Below are positions 10,786 to 24,100 of a stretch of 64,000 nt of DNA, in pieces; position 1 is the stretch's first letter, and every line of letters begins with the position of its first letter. The DNA is from Mycocentrospora acerina. Lineage: Eukaryota > Ascomycota > Dothideomycetes > Pleosporales. The notes under the pieces were generated by a model. It searched no databases. It had not been told where the DNA came from and saw only the letters and a program-made list of their open reading frames with translations. The stretch lies in contig JAKUHH010000129.1 of assembly GCA_022701365.1 (NCBI GenBank), positions 1-64,000 on the forward strand. The letters are read 5' to 3'. A program made the position numbers and the translations under genes.

Positions 10786-11400
10786 ACTTCGTATTCCCAA
10801 ATTGGCACCTGACTAACAATTCTCCTCCAGAGTTCATGCCTCTCTCCGTTTTACTTTTCCACATATACACATTTGCAAAGCTGAGCCTGATACCACAACT
10901 AGATACACATGTTTTATAACGTCCATTTACGTACTCAACGTCACCGTATGCGGTGTTCCGTTTGTCTGATTCAGATTGACCGTCTGGCTCATTCCACCCT
11001 CTGTCCATGCAGGCCATTCATCTACCACTGTAGATGTTAGTGTAGTCACGAGAAAATTGGCCTGAATCTGATAAAAATGCCGAACCAAAGTCAAGCGGTT
11101 AATTTAGTTTTGCAGGCCCAAAGTATGCACAAATGTCGTTGCCGTACCAGGCCACAGGAGCAGAGTATTGGTAGTGTTACGAGTTCAGCTACAAAAACTG
11201 TTTAGAATTCTGTTATACACTGCTCAGAAATTATGAGACAGTGCTAGGAGCATACAAGATCTGCTTCAGCTTAGACGTTGATTGCTTGCTACTATTGTTT
11301 GGTAGCGACTCGGCAGACATATATGGCAGTAGGTTGGCCAGTACCTACTGTCATGAATTTAGGATATGAAGAATTCTCTGATATACTGGGTATTTTGAGC
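10786..11400 (-). pseudogene. Remnant of a type-B carboxylesterase/lipase C-terminus
   Basis: On the minus strand, broken frames recall the end of fungal carboxylesterases in the correct order. QNTQYIREFF lies at about 11,397-11,368. YQYSAPVAWYGNDICAYFGP lies at about 11,172-11,110. FLVTTLTSTVVDEWPAWTEGG and then MSQTVNLNQTNGTPHTVTL lie at about 11,050-10,936. A last piece (RLSFANVYMW) follows near 10,880. Stops and frameshifts separate the pieces, and no serine-nucleophile region is left. The 1.3-kb transposon begins 300 bases upstream of the surviving part, so insertion may have cut the gene. No homologous N-terminal part was found beyond the element. Confidence 0.6.
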
Positions 11401-11711
11401 GGGAAATACTATGTGCAGCTCCATTTTTGAGTCATCAACAACGGTGGGTTTAGTGATGAAAAGATTAGCACCCTCACTTTTATACTATTGACAAGTATTC
11501 GCTTGTTATTAGAATATTCTTTAGTAAGTACTATGCTTGTAGGAGACGTTACAAATTTCCAATCAGCGACCAAAAAGAAAGTCTAATTGCTATTGAAAGC
11601 CGCTCCTTTGATACCTGTAATGCGAATTTAAAGCATTTTAAATCTCTACTCCTAAAGCAAGAAATATTAACTGTTAAGTTGCTGTATTCAATCCTCATGG
11701 TACAGTACTAG

Positions 11712-13048
11712 GTCAAAAGTCTTGTCGCGGCAACGCTTAGGCCTTATGCCCTCGCGAACTCTAAATTACACACTCTAAATTTAACTACCTCTACACTGCT
11801 AATATAAGAGCTTATAGTTCTAATATTTCTACTAATTATTTACTAAATTATAAGTTATTAGATTACTAGTATAATAAGATAATTATAGCTATTAAGGCTA
11901 GTGCAGGGATATGTAAAGTTGCAGCTTAGTTTAATACATTGCAGTGTACTGTGCAGTGTATAATTAAGAGATAGAATATAAATAGATCTTTAACTACTAA
12001 GGCTTAGTTTAGCTGCCTAGCTACTCTATTATATTATAAGAGGCGTCTATTATTTAAGATAGTAAGAAAGTACTTTAAAATTAAATACACAGAGCTCTTA
12101 AAATAAGCTAAGTTCTGTCTATCTAGCTAGACTACTACTTATATTTTAAAGAGCACTATATACTAAGCACTTGCAGCAGAAGGATTATAAAACTATAGAG
12201 TAAAACAGCACTCTAAAATTAACCTAAATATAGCTTAACTTTACTAAAAATACTATAATTAATAGAAAGGTTTTAACTATAAAAGAGTAACTATTAAGTT
12301 TAGTAATAAGTGCAGTATTATTTAAGGCTTAAGATGCTCTACTAAGTAAGTTTTTTGCTACTCTAATAAGAAATTTAAGTATAAAATAGTTAATAAAAGG
12401 ACTACTTTATATAGGCAAGCTTAGATAGTTTAAAGCATAATTTAAGTAACTTTAAAGAGTTGTATTAGCAGGAGTCCTCTAGTATTAATAACTTATAATA
12501 GTACTTTACTATGCAATAGTTATATAGCGCATAGCTACTATTAGGCTCTTAAAAAGAGACTTATTTATTAATATAAGCTTAGTAAGAGGTTTATACAAGA
12601 TAATACAAAGGTTTATATAGTAAAAGTTATAAAAGAGTAGTTAGAATATTATAAGATTTAGATAATTAAATACCTTCTTTATTCTTTTAATCTTAACTCT
12701 ATTAAGTATATATAGTAAGCTTTTAAAAAGATGCTCTATAAGCTCTATCTTAAGTTTAATTAGTTAAGTAATACTTAAGAAGAGTAAGATTAATTTTGTA
12801 AGGGCTTAAAAGAGGCGTAGTTAGCTATACCTAATATATTAATTAGAAAGCTAATTTACTTAATACTAAAGTAATTAGAAGCAGTAGAAATTGCTAAGAG
12901 TTACTAGACTTAATATTAGGTATATTTTAAGTAATTTTATATCTTTATTACTTAATTTAATTTAGAAAAAGTTGCGTTGTAGTAGTTTAGATTTACTAAG
13001 TTAATGTTAGTAGGGTAGTCTAAGCAGAGCTGCAACAAGACTTTTGAC
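11712..13048 (+). mobile_element. RIP-degraded DNA transposon with terminal inverted repeats (copy 1)
   Basis: An AT-rich block of 1,337 bases, saturated with TA dinucleotides and stops, with inverted ends. The left end begins GTCAAAAGTCTTGTCGCGG. The right end, read on the minus strand, begins GTCAAAAGTCTTGTTGCAG. The first 14 bases match exactly and the similarity then fades. Flanking DNA is clearly less AT-rich, so the borders are sharp. A related copy starts at 61,016 in the same orientation. No transposase frame survives. The base composition (C:G pairs lost to T:A, many TpA) is what RIP leaves in repeated DNA. The superfamily cannot be named, because the coding content is gone and no clean target duplication is visible. 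Confidence 0.75.
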
Positions 13049-16000
13049 GTGCGACTGTATTATCATAATAACGTTGCGTAGATATCAACGTAAGAGAGTC
13101 ATGCTGTGGAGGTAGATAGAGCGAATCGTCAAATACTCTGGTTACATTGAGCATCATTACTTCACCAGAACCAGCAACTTCAACTAAGACATTAAATTTG
13201 CTTGAATTGTTGCCAAGTTTTGAATCGACTTGCTTCGCCCTTTCTCATGCAACAAAATTGTTTAAATCAAATGCGATCAGATCGCTATCATAAGTCACTT
13301 AGTCTAATAAAAGGAAACAAATCGCCCCGTACTGTTCCATATTCAATTGTAGTATTCTGAGTCATTTTAACCTCCGGTTTGAATGGTACTAAATTGGTAT
13401 GGCAAAAATTTAATCTCTAGTTAATTCAATAATTTATTCGAAGTCTCAATCTCCTTTAATTTAGCTATGACCTCCTATGTTTATATACACATGCGCGGAT
13501 ACATGATTATTCTTAACTTCGATCGGCAAAAGTACAAAAGTCTACTAGCCAGTGCAGCTAGAGATTGAATGACAATTTGCTACATCACAAAGATACATAT
13601 GAGTTGTCGATAAGACATATTTCTGTAGAATATGGAGCAACTTCACATCAAACTATGCAGATGAGGAAGAATTGATAATGAAGAGGTATATCGGTCTCTT
13701 CAATCATTGTGTCTTTCTCATGCTACGCATTAGACATAGAATTGTGGAATATATCTAAACTGAGCGAATACAATATTGACTTGACAGTGCCATGTTCATT
13801 CGATTTTTCTGTTGAATGTAAAGTTGTCTGATAAAAGCTTTATCAGTTATAGGCAAAGAAAGAACTTTTTCAGTGTTTGAAGAGATGACCTATCGACATC
13901 AAAGTAAATCAGCTTCACGAGATGCAAAACTTTTACTGTAAAATCGGATACATATCATTTCAATCGTGTCTTTTGTAACCTTCAATAAATTCTTACCTTA
14001 AAAATAGTATTTTAAAATGACATTTGCTTCCAGAAAGAGTAACCAATTGTTTTGAATCAAAATTTCCTGAAGTATTACCTGTCAAACATTTTCCCTTCAA
14101 ACCTACCCCAATTATGTTAAAGTGAATTTTCATGGAATTGATACCTATTTACTGTTGTTCTAGAACTTGCCGGTGGAAAATTATCTAGACCATCCTACTT
14201 AGGTACCTACTATCAATCCCTTCATAAAAGTCTTAGCAACTTGGCGTAGTGCAGTAAATCTGTTACCTGGGGTTGTGTGCCTCCTGCTATTGAAATTGTA
14301 GATTGTGATCTAGGCAAACAGTCGTTTTTACTCAGAGAGATTGAGCAAGCTACAAGTGAAGCTTTTGAGCTACAAGAAGGCCGAAGTTCTTGCCGATGTA
14401 GAGGGAAGGTTTAAATTTCTGGCAGGCAGTTTTCAGCCTAGCATAGTTGAAAACCTTGACTTGACAGATCTAGAGACGTATCTGAGAGTGCCATTTGCTC
14501 AGTGAGAAGCTGGGACGAAGATTTGTGAGGAGTTCTAGCCAATTTGAGACGATGATATGTCTGGAAAAATAGAACGGAGTCTAAAGATTGAGTATCGTTT
14601 GTCTTAATGTTAAAACGATTGCCAATTTGATAATACACACAAGCTCTGCAGTGCAAGAACCTAAACACTTTGGCTTAACAAGGAGTCTGAATTGGAAGCT
14701 ACCCGATTGTTAGGACAATAATTCACTCCAAAGTAGATGCTACCTAAGTTGTAGAATAAATGAGGCATAAAGTATCGGAAATTCCTGGCAGTAATGCGAT
14801 AAATTCAAGTTAGTCTCGCTTTTTTGCAGATGCAAAGGTTGCAAGTCATCATGCACAACTTTCAAGGTAAAGAAGCATGAGTCTTCCCAGATATTTCCAC
14901 ACTAACTACAAACTTTAATTTTCATATAAGCACCGTACTTTACAAGTCTTTAACTTAGTTTTTCGTCATTCTTCTCTTTTTGTTCAACGTAGCATTAGTA
15001 CGATGACATTTCGGTCGCGTCTGTCTAAACCTTGCACCTTGTAAAATATGCGTTTTTTATGGGACAATATTGCTGAGACTTTCGGTCTAAGTAAGAACGC
15101 ACAGACGATCTTATGCTCGGAATATGTCGATTTTAAATTTTCGTTCAGTGTCTTGTGGCTAGGGAAGCCCATAGTCGTGGGACCAATATACTTAGCTCGC
15201 AGTTTCGTTACTTTTATCGAAATAGAGTAAAGCGCAGTGGATAGCTGCATCATTAGTATAAGGCGTTTGATAAGAGTCATTTGCAAATTCTTCCCGTGGT
15301 TCGAGTTAAAAATAAATGCTTGATATCTGATGCATGAGTATGGCGTGAGATGCTCAAGCCCGGAAAGGCGTTTCAAAGCTGGTAAGCTAGCTCGACGCCG
15401 CTGAAATCGTTTTCGCGAAGCATTGCCATCGGGCATGCCGGGCGAACGGTCGAGTCGCTTCAAAACGGGATAGATACTAACTGAACTTGCGGCCTGAAGA
15501 GTTGAAAAGACCAAATCTCCAAGCTATAAAAATTGTGGGTAGGTCTTTCAATAGGCAAGGTATCGTGAACTATTTTGCAATGAACATATGGAGAGGGCTA
15601 ATGATTATGCAACTTTCGTCACATCGACCAATTGTATGGCAAATCCTCATGGAGGCGAGGTCGATGACGCAGTCCATATCGTACGCCAGAGATCCACCAA
15701 TGCAGAGGCGCACGCTAGGGAGCCACAGTTGAATACAGCAAGGGTGCTCCTCGTCTTAGCTATATCAAATTGTTGCGGCGAATAGATGTAGACGGAACCG
15801 AGAAATGGCGTAGCGTCTGCAGTGCCACGGACGGGACGGTTATGTAAGGTGAGATGGCGAGTTGCTGTATTCGTGGAGAGCGGGCCGAGCTGCCTGGTTC
15901 CCGCATATGCAGTCTAAAACGGCGACACCCGCACAAAATTGCTTCTTTTGCACAATGGAGTTCAGCTGCGCCACGTCACCTGAAGATTCGCGTCCTGTTC

Positions 16001-19000
16001 GCTTCTCCTAGCACAGCTTCAAGGTCTTCTGGAAGAAACACTCGGTCTGCAAGCCTCCATCAAATAATTGTGCCAAGCCACTACTGGTGCCACATGGCGG
16101 TACCAGGGATTTCAGTTCTGACCAAAATCCTCTACTGATCTGAAGATACCGAATCTCATGAAACAGGACTAGTTTTCTACTTGTTTGAGTTGTTCTTCCT
16201 TTCGTCACTCGGATTTTTTGAAAATTAATTAGTCCACAGGATGTAAATAGCGCTGTCCAGATATCGGTTTAAGAGCTTTGAAGACCGTGAGCTGTGACAA
16301 ATGTTTCTTACATTGGATTTTCACTGTTGCTGCACTTTTTGAATGTCATGGGATGAAAGAGATATTTATTTCACGATTTTTAGCATATTCGCCGTTGTCA
16401 GGAATTGGCATTTGTGTCCCCAGAAAACACAGCGTCTAAGCCATGCCACAATAGGACAGTTCGTCCTCTACGGATTTCGGTTGGTGGGCTCATAAATCCA
16501 TTGAAAGGTTAATATTTGCATTGGGAGTTGTGTAGAAAATTATATTTAGTTGTAAAAGTGTTTGCAAAATGGAGTTCCGGGAACGCAGAGGTTTGCTTTC
16601 GACACGTATTATCTGTGTTGTTAACTGGTCCCGGATGAAAGACACGCGATACATTGCTTAAATAGGGGAGTTTTTTTAAGAGTTTAGCATGTAAGTTTGA
16701 TCGAATAAGTCGTCTGTTGTGTTAAATATCCCGAGTTTTCCTCGTAGCTAAAGAGTCAATAGAAAGATTTTTCTGCATTATAACTTCAGTCAACATTAAA
16801 CGCAAGATTAATTTTGTTCAGAGGTCCTAAAATACCATCAACCAATCGTGTATCTTTTTTTGGGTTCTCAGCGCGGAGGAGCGATTTGAGAATACTTTAG
16901 GAGTCACCATAGTACACGAGAAAACAAAAAGGCAACCCATCATGCTGCCTTGGCTAGAAGGTAAGGAACATGCACTGATGTACTTACACTAAGCTTAAAT
17001 TGTTTGGCCACGATGTGGGTGTCGTAACTCCGTTAAATGAGCCGATCAGTACACATCAATTTACAATCGACAATACAACGAGAAATTACAGCCGGTTGCA
17101 AACGCCGTTAAGGTTGTGATACAACTGTAAGCCGAAGAATGAGCTAGTTAGGCTTTGAATTATTCTTGACTTTGTCAATTTAGCCAATTCTACCTCGCTT
17201 GTTTAGTTTCGTATAGTGTGAATGGCTGTGAAATAAACCTTTGTTTGGCCAGTGTAAAAGCTGTTTCTCTAGGATATATATGCTCTGACAGTATCATCTG
17301 ACACAGAAAGATGTTGCAAGGAAATATCATGAGTGGAAGATCTTTTTACGAGACTCACAGTTCATGTATGGAAGCGGTAGATCACACTGTAGTTTGGATA
17401 TCCTGTAGAAGTCACACAAGCCCTAATATTTACGCTATTAATAACCACACTCGTGAGATTCTCCTATGGTTCTTTTTACTATTTACCCATTTCTCGCTGG
17501 AGCATAAGGTTGTGATCGAAGTACAGCTGTACATTATTCGCGATAGTCTCTTGACTCTGCGCGAAATAACCGCAGATTACATTCACCCACTCTAACGTGA
17601 ACTCTATTTATCAAAATTTCACTGAAATAATCTTGAAGAAATTGTAAAGGTTGCGCTGTTTCTCTTGAGAGTCTCCCATCCGTTCGAGAAATGCTTTAGC
17701 AAGGACTAAGCAGGTCTAACGGTCATATGCTTAGGTTTCAGCTAACATCGCATATTTTGTTAACATCAGTATCGCCTTGAAACGTTTCCTACCCTTTAAA
17801 AGCCTGTGGTTATTCACATCGAATTCAGTACAGCTCGCAAGATTTGCTTTATCCACGAACACTAAAGACTCGCAGCTTTACTAACGCTAACAAGTACCTT
17901 CTTGTTGTCTTGTAATCACTCTCTTTTTACGGGCTATCAATCATGCTGGAGCAAAAGCTACTGAGTGTCGATAACATGGAGTTAGTCTCCTCTCCAATGA
18001 CTTTTCTACAGAGTCAACATATCTGTAGGGAATTGAACGGTCGTACCAAGTAAAATACATCTCAAGATAATCTTTCACGTCAGTCATTTGTAAAGACTGA
18101 GAACGGGAGGGATTAGTTTCAGGAATGTAAGTCTCAAAGGCGCCATAAGCCTCTGGGAGTCCAGTGTCGAGTTTGAAGTTATCAAACTAGCCATACAATC
18201 CAACGCAAATACCTCATTAGATAGACAGCATTGAACATTGCGGTGCGAAATTCAAATGCAAAATTCAATCGAGATACCAAAAGGTTAATGAGAGGGCCTT
18301 CACTTTTCTTTGACTCGAGTTAAAATGACTTGATCCTCAGACTGTATCTTTACTCGGTTTACGAATTCTGTCAGCCCTGTTGCAAGGCAACAAACGAACT
18401 GCTTTTGGACTTTCCTTGGCCAGATTATATGCCTACTTGTTCTGAAGTCCTTGCCAAGATGTGAAGATCTTAGGGCGTGCTTTTGATGCACTAAATAGCC
18501 TTAAAGCATGCCTTTCTCGAAATACCAAGATTTGTGAGCTCATTGTTCGAATGCTAAGACCTGCGGAAGCACCGACCCTGATGGCGGATTTAAGGCCTCC
18601 ACATTGCGCATTTGGCTGTGTGGCGCCGACTAGCGTGTGACGACTATTTTAGCTTGCGTTTAGAACAAGGGTGGCGTTGCTTATCTTTGCCTTTTCAATC
18701 GAAACCCGACTAGTTTCACTTTTTAAAATGTAGATTAGGTAACGGCGTCGTTCGTAGGTGGCATCAGTTGAGACCATGCATCCGGCTACGAGAGAGTCAC
18801 GGCGTTATTTCAAACTGGAGCTAGTTTTGAAAGCAACACTATCATGGCATTATAGAAATTAGCGCCTAGGACAGAGGCAATTTATTCAGTGGACCGCCTA
18901 GGATAAACAATAGCAATATTATCCAGTCGTACGATTTGGATGAACGTAAACGTAACCTCAATTATCCCGAAACTTGCTCTTCCGCTGAACAACTTACCAA

Positions 19001-19241
19001 ATCTTGGCCACAACGAAGAATCGGATTGCACAATAACGGGCTGATAGATAATGTAGAAAGCGGATAGGTCTATGATTATCTCAAAGCAAATCTATCTATT
19101 GTAAAATTTCGTTAAACATTAACCCCAGAACGAGAACATCATAGAATTGTCCCGATGGAAGACGCCCAGCCCAAATCATCTATGCCGCGGATTAAGCAGA
19201 GCAAAGTAAAACAGGTGTAACTCCAGAGTTTGGCTTGGTGA
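13049..19241. other. 6.2-kb gene-poor region with cryptic coding-like fragments
   Basis: No intact gene was found. Two fragments look like former coding sequence. At about 14,356-14,503 (plus) a frame reads AEVLADVEGRFKFLAGSF, then QPSIVENLDLTDLETYL, before a stop. At 18,188-17,941 (minus) an 82-codon frame lacking a start contains TGLPEAYGAFETYIPETNPS and YLEMYFTWYDRSIPYRYV and ends in a stop. I recognise neither family. The frame at 14,984-15,514 (minus, 176 codons) shows no domain. The rest is AT-rich and featureless. Confidence 0.45.
17941..18188 (-). pseudogene. Unidentified coding-like fragment (orphan exon or gene remnant)
   Basis: An 82-codon open stretch on the minus strand with no initiating ATG at its head, preceded by a TAG that could be a splice acceptor (GGCTAG). 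The residue mix is protein-like (FDNFKLDTGLPEAYGAFETY, later MTDVKDYLEMYFTWYDRSIP) and quite unlike the AT-rich chance frames nearby. Upstream to about 18,540 there are further weak coding-like pieces broken by stops (KAVRLLPCNRADRIRKPSK). It is most likely the 3' end of a decayed gene; the family is unknown. Confidence 0.35.
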
Positions 19242-21166
19242 TCAAACCATATGTAACCTATTCAAACAATCTTGTGATATCTGATTTACATGGCTTAAGC
19301 GTCGTAACACTTTTTGTAAGGCTAGTTGCATCTCATATGTGGGATCGAGATGATTGTTTGAGCTGAGAAAATCGCCACAAAAATACAAAAGGACCGGCGT
19401 GAAGGGGTGAATCTAGGTTCATTGTGAGCCACTGAAAAAAATTGCCAGAATTAGGAAGTGGAAAGAAGATTTACCTTGAAGTAGCTGAGTTCGACCAATG
19501 CCTTGGACAGAGTAACTATCTTCTGTGCCGCCGCTATCGCTCTCTTCTCATACTCGAGTGCTATGTCAGTCCGGTCTTCCAGTCCCCATGGCGCTGTCTG
19601 GCTGGCCTTGAATGAAACAAGGACTGCTGCTTGAGCAGCTAGCACTGTGAAATGAGCCATCGGATCCAGGAAGACTAGCGCGTAAGGATCGTGTAGAGAC
19701 ATGCCCTTCAGGGCTTTTGTTAACATCACGTCCAACCGTTGCTGTCTGTCCCAGAAGTCCAATGACATCAAGCCATTCGTATGCTCGACGGTACCTTGTT
19801 GCTGGTGTGAAAGGAGTTGACCGCACATTGTGACCATGCGAATCGACTCAGTGAAAGTGGACGGTATCTTGGGTTGGGCATCGTGCTGCAAGTCGGAGGG
19901 AAACTCCATGACTATGGGCTCGTCGGACTGAAATTCCTTTTCAGGGCAAGGTAGACGGGTAAGAATCTATAGCTGTCCATCAGAAAATTGCGTTGATGGT
20001 ATAACAACAGGAGCTTGTCTTACAACGTGACGATCAAATGTCAATGGTAGCTGGTCTAGCAGACTGAAGATGCGATCAATCGTATAAGCCATCCAAAAGG
20101 TTCTTCTTCGCTCTTCAATTTCGGCAAAGCCTAAATTTTGTAGCGAAGTTGCTACAATCCCGTTATACCCATCTACGTTGTGCAGTTTCATGAGAACAGC
20201 AAAGCGGAAGCACTTTCCTGCACTCATCCATCCCCTCCGAGATCCCACATGCATGAATTCGTAAATGGCCAACAAAGCCCAAGCCTGGACCTGCTCAATT
20301 CGTATGCATTCCGCCTGAGGTAACTCCATTTCAAGATTATTCATGATGAGCAATGTATATGCATAAAGATCATCTCTAATGCACTGAAATTGGCTCGAGG
20401 TGGATACGGCGAGTGCCCACATGGCATGTTGGAGACATTGGAAAGCATCGATCTCATTCCCGCAACGCGGTAACCGGGCCCTTGCAAAGTAGTTTCGTTT
20501 GCTGAGAATGGGGAAAAACCCGTGGAATCTGTCAAAGTATAAATGATCACTAGAAGTGCGACGTGGTTAGCCAGGGGTTGGTTTTAATTACGCCTTCTGA
20601 AAGTACCTACAGATCAGAGCGCATTAGATCAGATATACAATGAACCGGTGATAGCCCAATCAAAGGTAATGCCATGCTTAGATCTGATTGCATGGACGGC
20701 ATGTCGTTCGCAGAACTGTTTGATGAACCGCTGGTTGCAGTTTGTCTTTCTAATGTGTGGCATGTATCCCGGGAAAGAACATCTAAAAATGATTCCCGAC
20801 TCGAAGTCGCATAGCTGTCAGGTTCTTCAGGAAAGCATATAAACCCATTATCACTCGTTTCTTCAGAAACTCCGTCGCAGCTAAGTCGACGTTCAAGAGC
20901 AACTATAAAGTTGTGTTAATTGAAGAATAATTGCAATTTGACATAAACATACCAATGCGAGACTGCAGCACTCGTAGATGACCCCTCCTTGGACCACGAG
21001 GTTGGCGCGTAGTTGTTGTTACGCATGTTGTGGCCGAGTCTCGACAGACACCACACTGAGGCTGGCCTCTGTCACAGCGAAGTTTACGCCTGCGACACTC
21101 ATCGCAGGCCAAACCAGCCTGTTGACGTGGACGTTGGGTGCTAGCGGCGGGGCTGTCAGTGGACAT
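19242..21166 (-). CDS. Zn2Cys6 transcription factor, candidate cluster regulator
   Basis: Five exons: 21166-20953, 20902-20611, 20549-20024, 19966-19475 and 19412-19242, about 564 residues. The N-terminus carries the binuclear zinc cluster, CDECRRRKLRCDRGQPQCGV continuing CRDSATTC, with all six cysteines in place. After splicing, the fungal-specific regulatory domain follows: HLYFDRFHGFFPIL, YFARARLP, WALLAIYEFMHVGSRRGWM, RRRTFWMAYTIDR, SLLDQLPLTFDRHV, ILTRLPCPEKEF. It ends with the typical tail HPFTPVLLYFCGDFL. Acceptors were chosen to keep frame: at 19,967 the nearer CAG gives a stop, and at 19,413 only the AACCTAG restores HPFTP. The protein should be a nuclear DNA-binding activator. It is the only specific regulator in the window and lies 5 kb from the NR-PKS, so it is the natural candidate for the shared TCGGAGT element. 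Confidence 0.9.
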
Positions 21167-24100
21167 ATTTTATGAACTCGCTAAAGAAGTGATGCTAGAT
21201 TTAAGCATCACCCAGCGCATATGTACTTGAAGCTCTGAGCTTCCTCAAACGCTTGCTATGGACGCCTGGCGCCGGCCCTTTTTGCAGTCTGAGCTTATCA
21301 AGGGCCGATGTAGGGAATGATACGACGGCAGTTCGTGTTCCTTGTCAGCCTCGCAGCTCTTCATCTACATAGTACATCCGAAATGTCTTGTGTTGAAGTG
21401 ACCGACATTGCGCCTGCGAGACTAGATTGACCAATGCTTTCCAACGTGACTGTGCGACGAATTGAATATTAGGTCTGATTGGAGGCTTAGATTGGAAAAT
21501 CAGGCATATCTGAGGTTCACTAGACAGCATGGGCTCCACCAGAGACATAAAATTGGCTCCATCATTTGCATGTTTACACCACGGCGGCAACCGACTGTAT
21601 TGAGAACGAGAATGGAAGGAGGAAGCGTAAGCCACGTGTTTCAGGCTACGGTTACGTTGTTCGGAGGGTCCGCTGTCCTGTCTGGTCTGCGGATCTGCAA
21701 CGGTGGAGACGGCGTGCTCAGTTACCGGTACGCTAACCGGGTGGTCCCAGTCACCTGGTAATTATCCAACTCCTCGACGGTGGAACAGGGTCAGTGCAAT
21801 GCTAGATCCTGGGGCACTAACTGCGGAGCGTAATACTTGTCAAATCATAATCGGTCAGGACATGGAAAGCAAGTCCGTCGAAAGTGCGAAAATCGAACGG
21901 TCTGAACGGTCGGATCGCTTCACTGTTCGACTGCGTTGTCTGTGCACGGCTAGCGCTGCAGGGTGCCGGGAAACTCATCCGGTTATGCTGCTCGGTAAGC
22001 CTGCACTCCCGGTAAGCCATTCGTAGGGGCGCGCAATACAGCTCTTACTCTGCACCATTCACTAGCATCTAGTGACGCCTAGCACACTTGCCTAAACAAG
22101 CCCAGTCTAGCGCCCCTAGCGGCTGGTACCTTGATGTTGTACGAGGGTGCGCAGGGAAGCATGCCACGAGAAGTATCCACGACAAATTGCATTGTCGCAA
22201 TCTCTCTTCTCTGTGCAGGGTGTTATGCAAATGTGGCACAGATCCCATTCACATATAATGCCAAAGTGGCCTGTACAATTATTTTACTCAGCCTCTCATG
22301 GATAACGTGGCCTGTCACTGAGTTGCGCACGTCATTCTCATGCGCAAGCCACAAAATGCGTGCAGAACTTCCAATCCAATCAACAACGACACGACGCCGA
22401 CAGTCTTTACAAGATGGTAGACTAAGCTTCGCTTTTGCTTGTACATCTAAATGTGATCATGCAGCAGTCAGCAACGTACGAGAATCAACGCGGCGGACGC
22501 GCCGTCGAGGTATCCGCATTGAGCACACGACAACATTGATTGATTGAAAAAGTGAATTGGTCAAGACCATTTTCCTGTTTAGCGACTGCAATGCCTGAAT
22601 TGCTTTTTGTCGTTTTCAATCGAATAGAGTTTCTATCAAAGAGCGGATTGCATACAATACGCGAGATGCAGTCAACAACCTCCCACATCAAGTGGAAGCA
22701 GGATGAAAAAGTCTGGTTCAGTTGCTGACCAAATATCAAGTTAACGTAGTGAAGGTTCTCGGATAATTAAGTGCGCAAGTTAAAAGACGGTATTCTAACA
22801 TTAGGAACGAGTAGTTCCAGCTAGTACAAAGATCATTACTAGAACCTTCTTTCCCCTGAAACTTTTGGGACCCCTAAGTTTTGTTGAAGTTCTATAGTTA
22901 AGTTTGGGCGCTTCACATGGGTCGGATGGCGCTAGACGAATTATGGTAGACCTTCATTGAGATGTCACTGTCTGTGATTTCGCCGTGAGAACCACCGGCG
23001 CCATCTATGCTCAACGCTGAGGGGCAAACAGGCAGTAAGTCTTGAGCTCTTCTCGATCGTTGTACGGTGTGAGAAGCTTACGCCACTGGCAAGAGTTCAA
23101 CAAACTTGTCCGAATACATGCTTACAGATGGAGCCCCTCGACTCGAGTACACAATTCACCGCCGTTTTTTCCGTTCTCTCCACATTTCTGTTGATAAGGA
23201 CAGCATTTAATTTAAATCACACGTCAGACGAACTTGGCCCGAGCCACGTCCAGAGCTTAGCATCTGTCGTATTGTTCCATCATGCCACGCGTAGAGACTA
23301 AAAGAAGTTGAAAGTGATGTAGGCGGCTGCACGGGCTGCCGCAATGGACCGTCACGGAAAGGAGCTGGCGCATATTGGATCAACGGTACATGTCTGAGAT
23401 ATGGGGTAGAGAGCTGGTAGTAATGGAGTTCAAACTTGTCCGCTTCGCTTGGCTCACGCACTTATAGGAAAGTCTCCTAAGCATGAAGGAAGATCCTATT
23501 GGACTGGCTTGTGTCTTGCTTTATTTGGTAAACCGTAATTCAATTCTGTTGCACTTCGTGTTCACCTGCACCCATAAATTATCAACACTCTTGATTTTTA
23601 CATTGGTTTGTCTTCACACTTTCAATTCGATGTGGATCAGCACCTAACGTTGATGTTTAAGTGGAGTAGACTAGATTTCGCCAACTCCATGGAGTTTCTA
23701 GAAACTCCGGCGAAGACTTGGAGACTGATTGACTGCCAGCCAAGACCAAGGTCAACACGTCCAAGATTGAGATTATCGTTGAAAAGGCCGTTTTGAGTTG
23801 ACTTGTTTAGGCTGATTGGATCAAAAATTGGGGGTTTTTAGGGCATATTCGAAGTGAATCGATGCCACGATATCCTACATTCTTTCGCCGCAGTGTATCC
23901 GCAACTATGCCTGACCGACAAGCTTAGTGTGCAGTAAAAGTGGGTCATCATGCGATTCCGCACTACTCCATGTGCATGACTCGCCTTTGTCAGAAGGCTT
24001 GCCGTTTTTCAGTTGCCGCTTCTTTTTTATTTATATGGCGCATTTGCGGTAATGGCTCTGCTGCCGCAAATCCTTGCTTCTTGGCTTGCGGAGGCGTTTT

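Noticed and set aside
14984..15514. 176-codon minus-strand frame
   Set aside because: Arg/Ser/Leu-rich without any recognisable motif; overlapping frames on the other strand; treated as chance.
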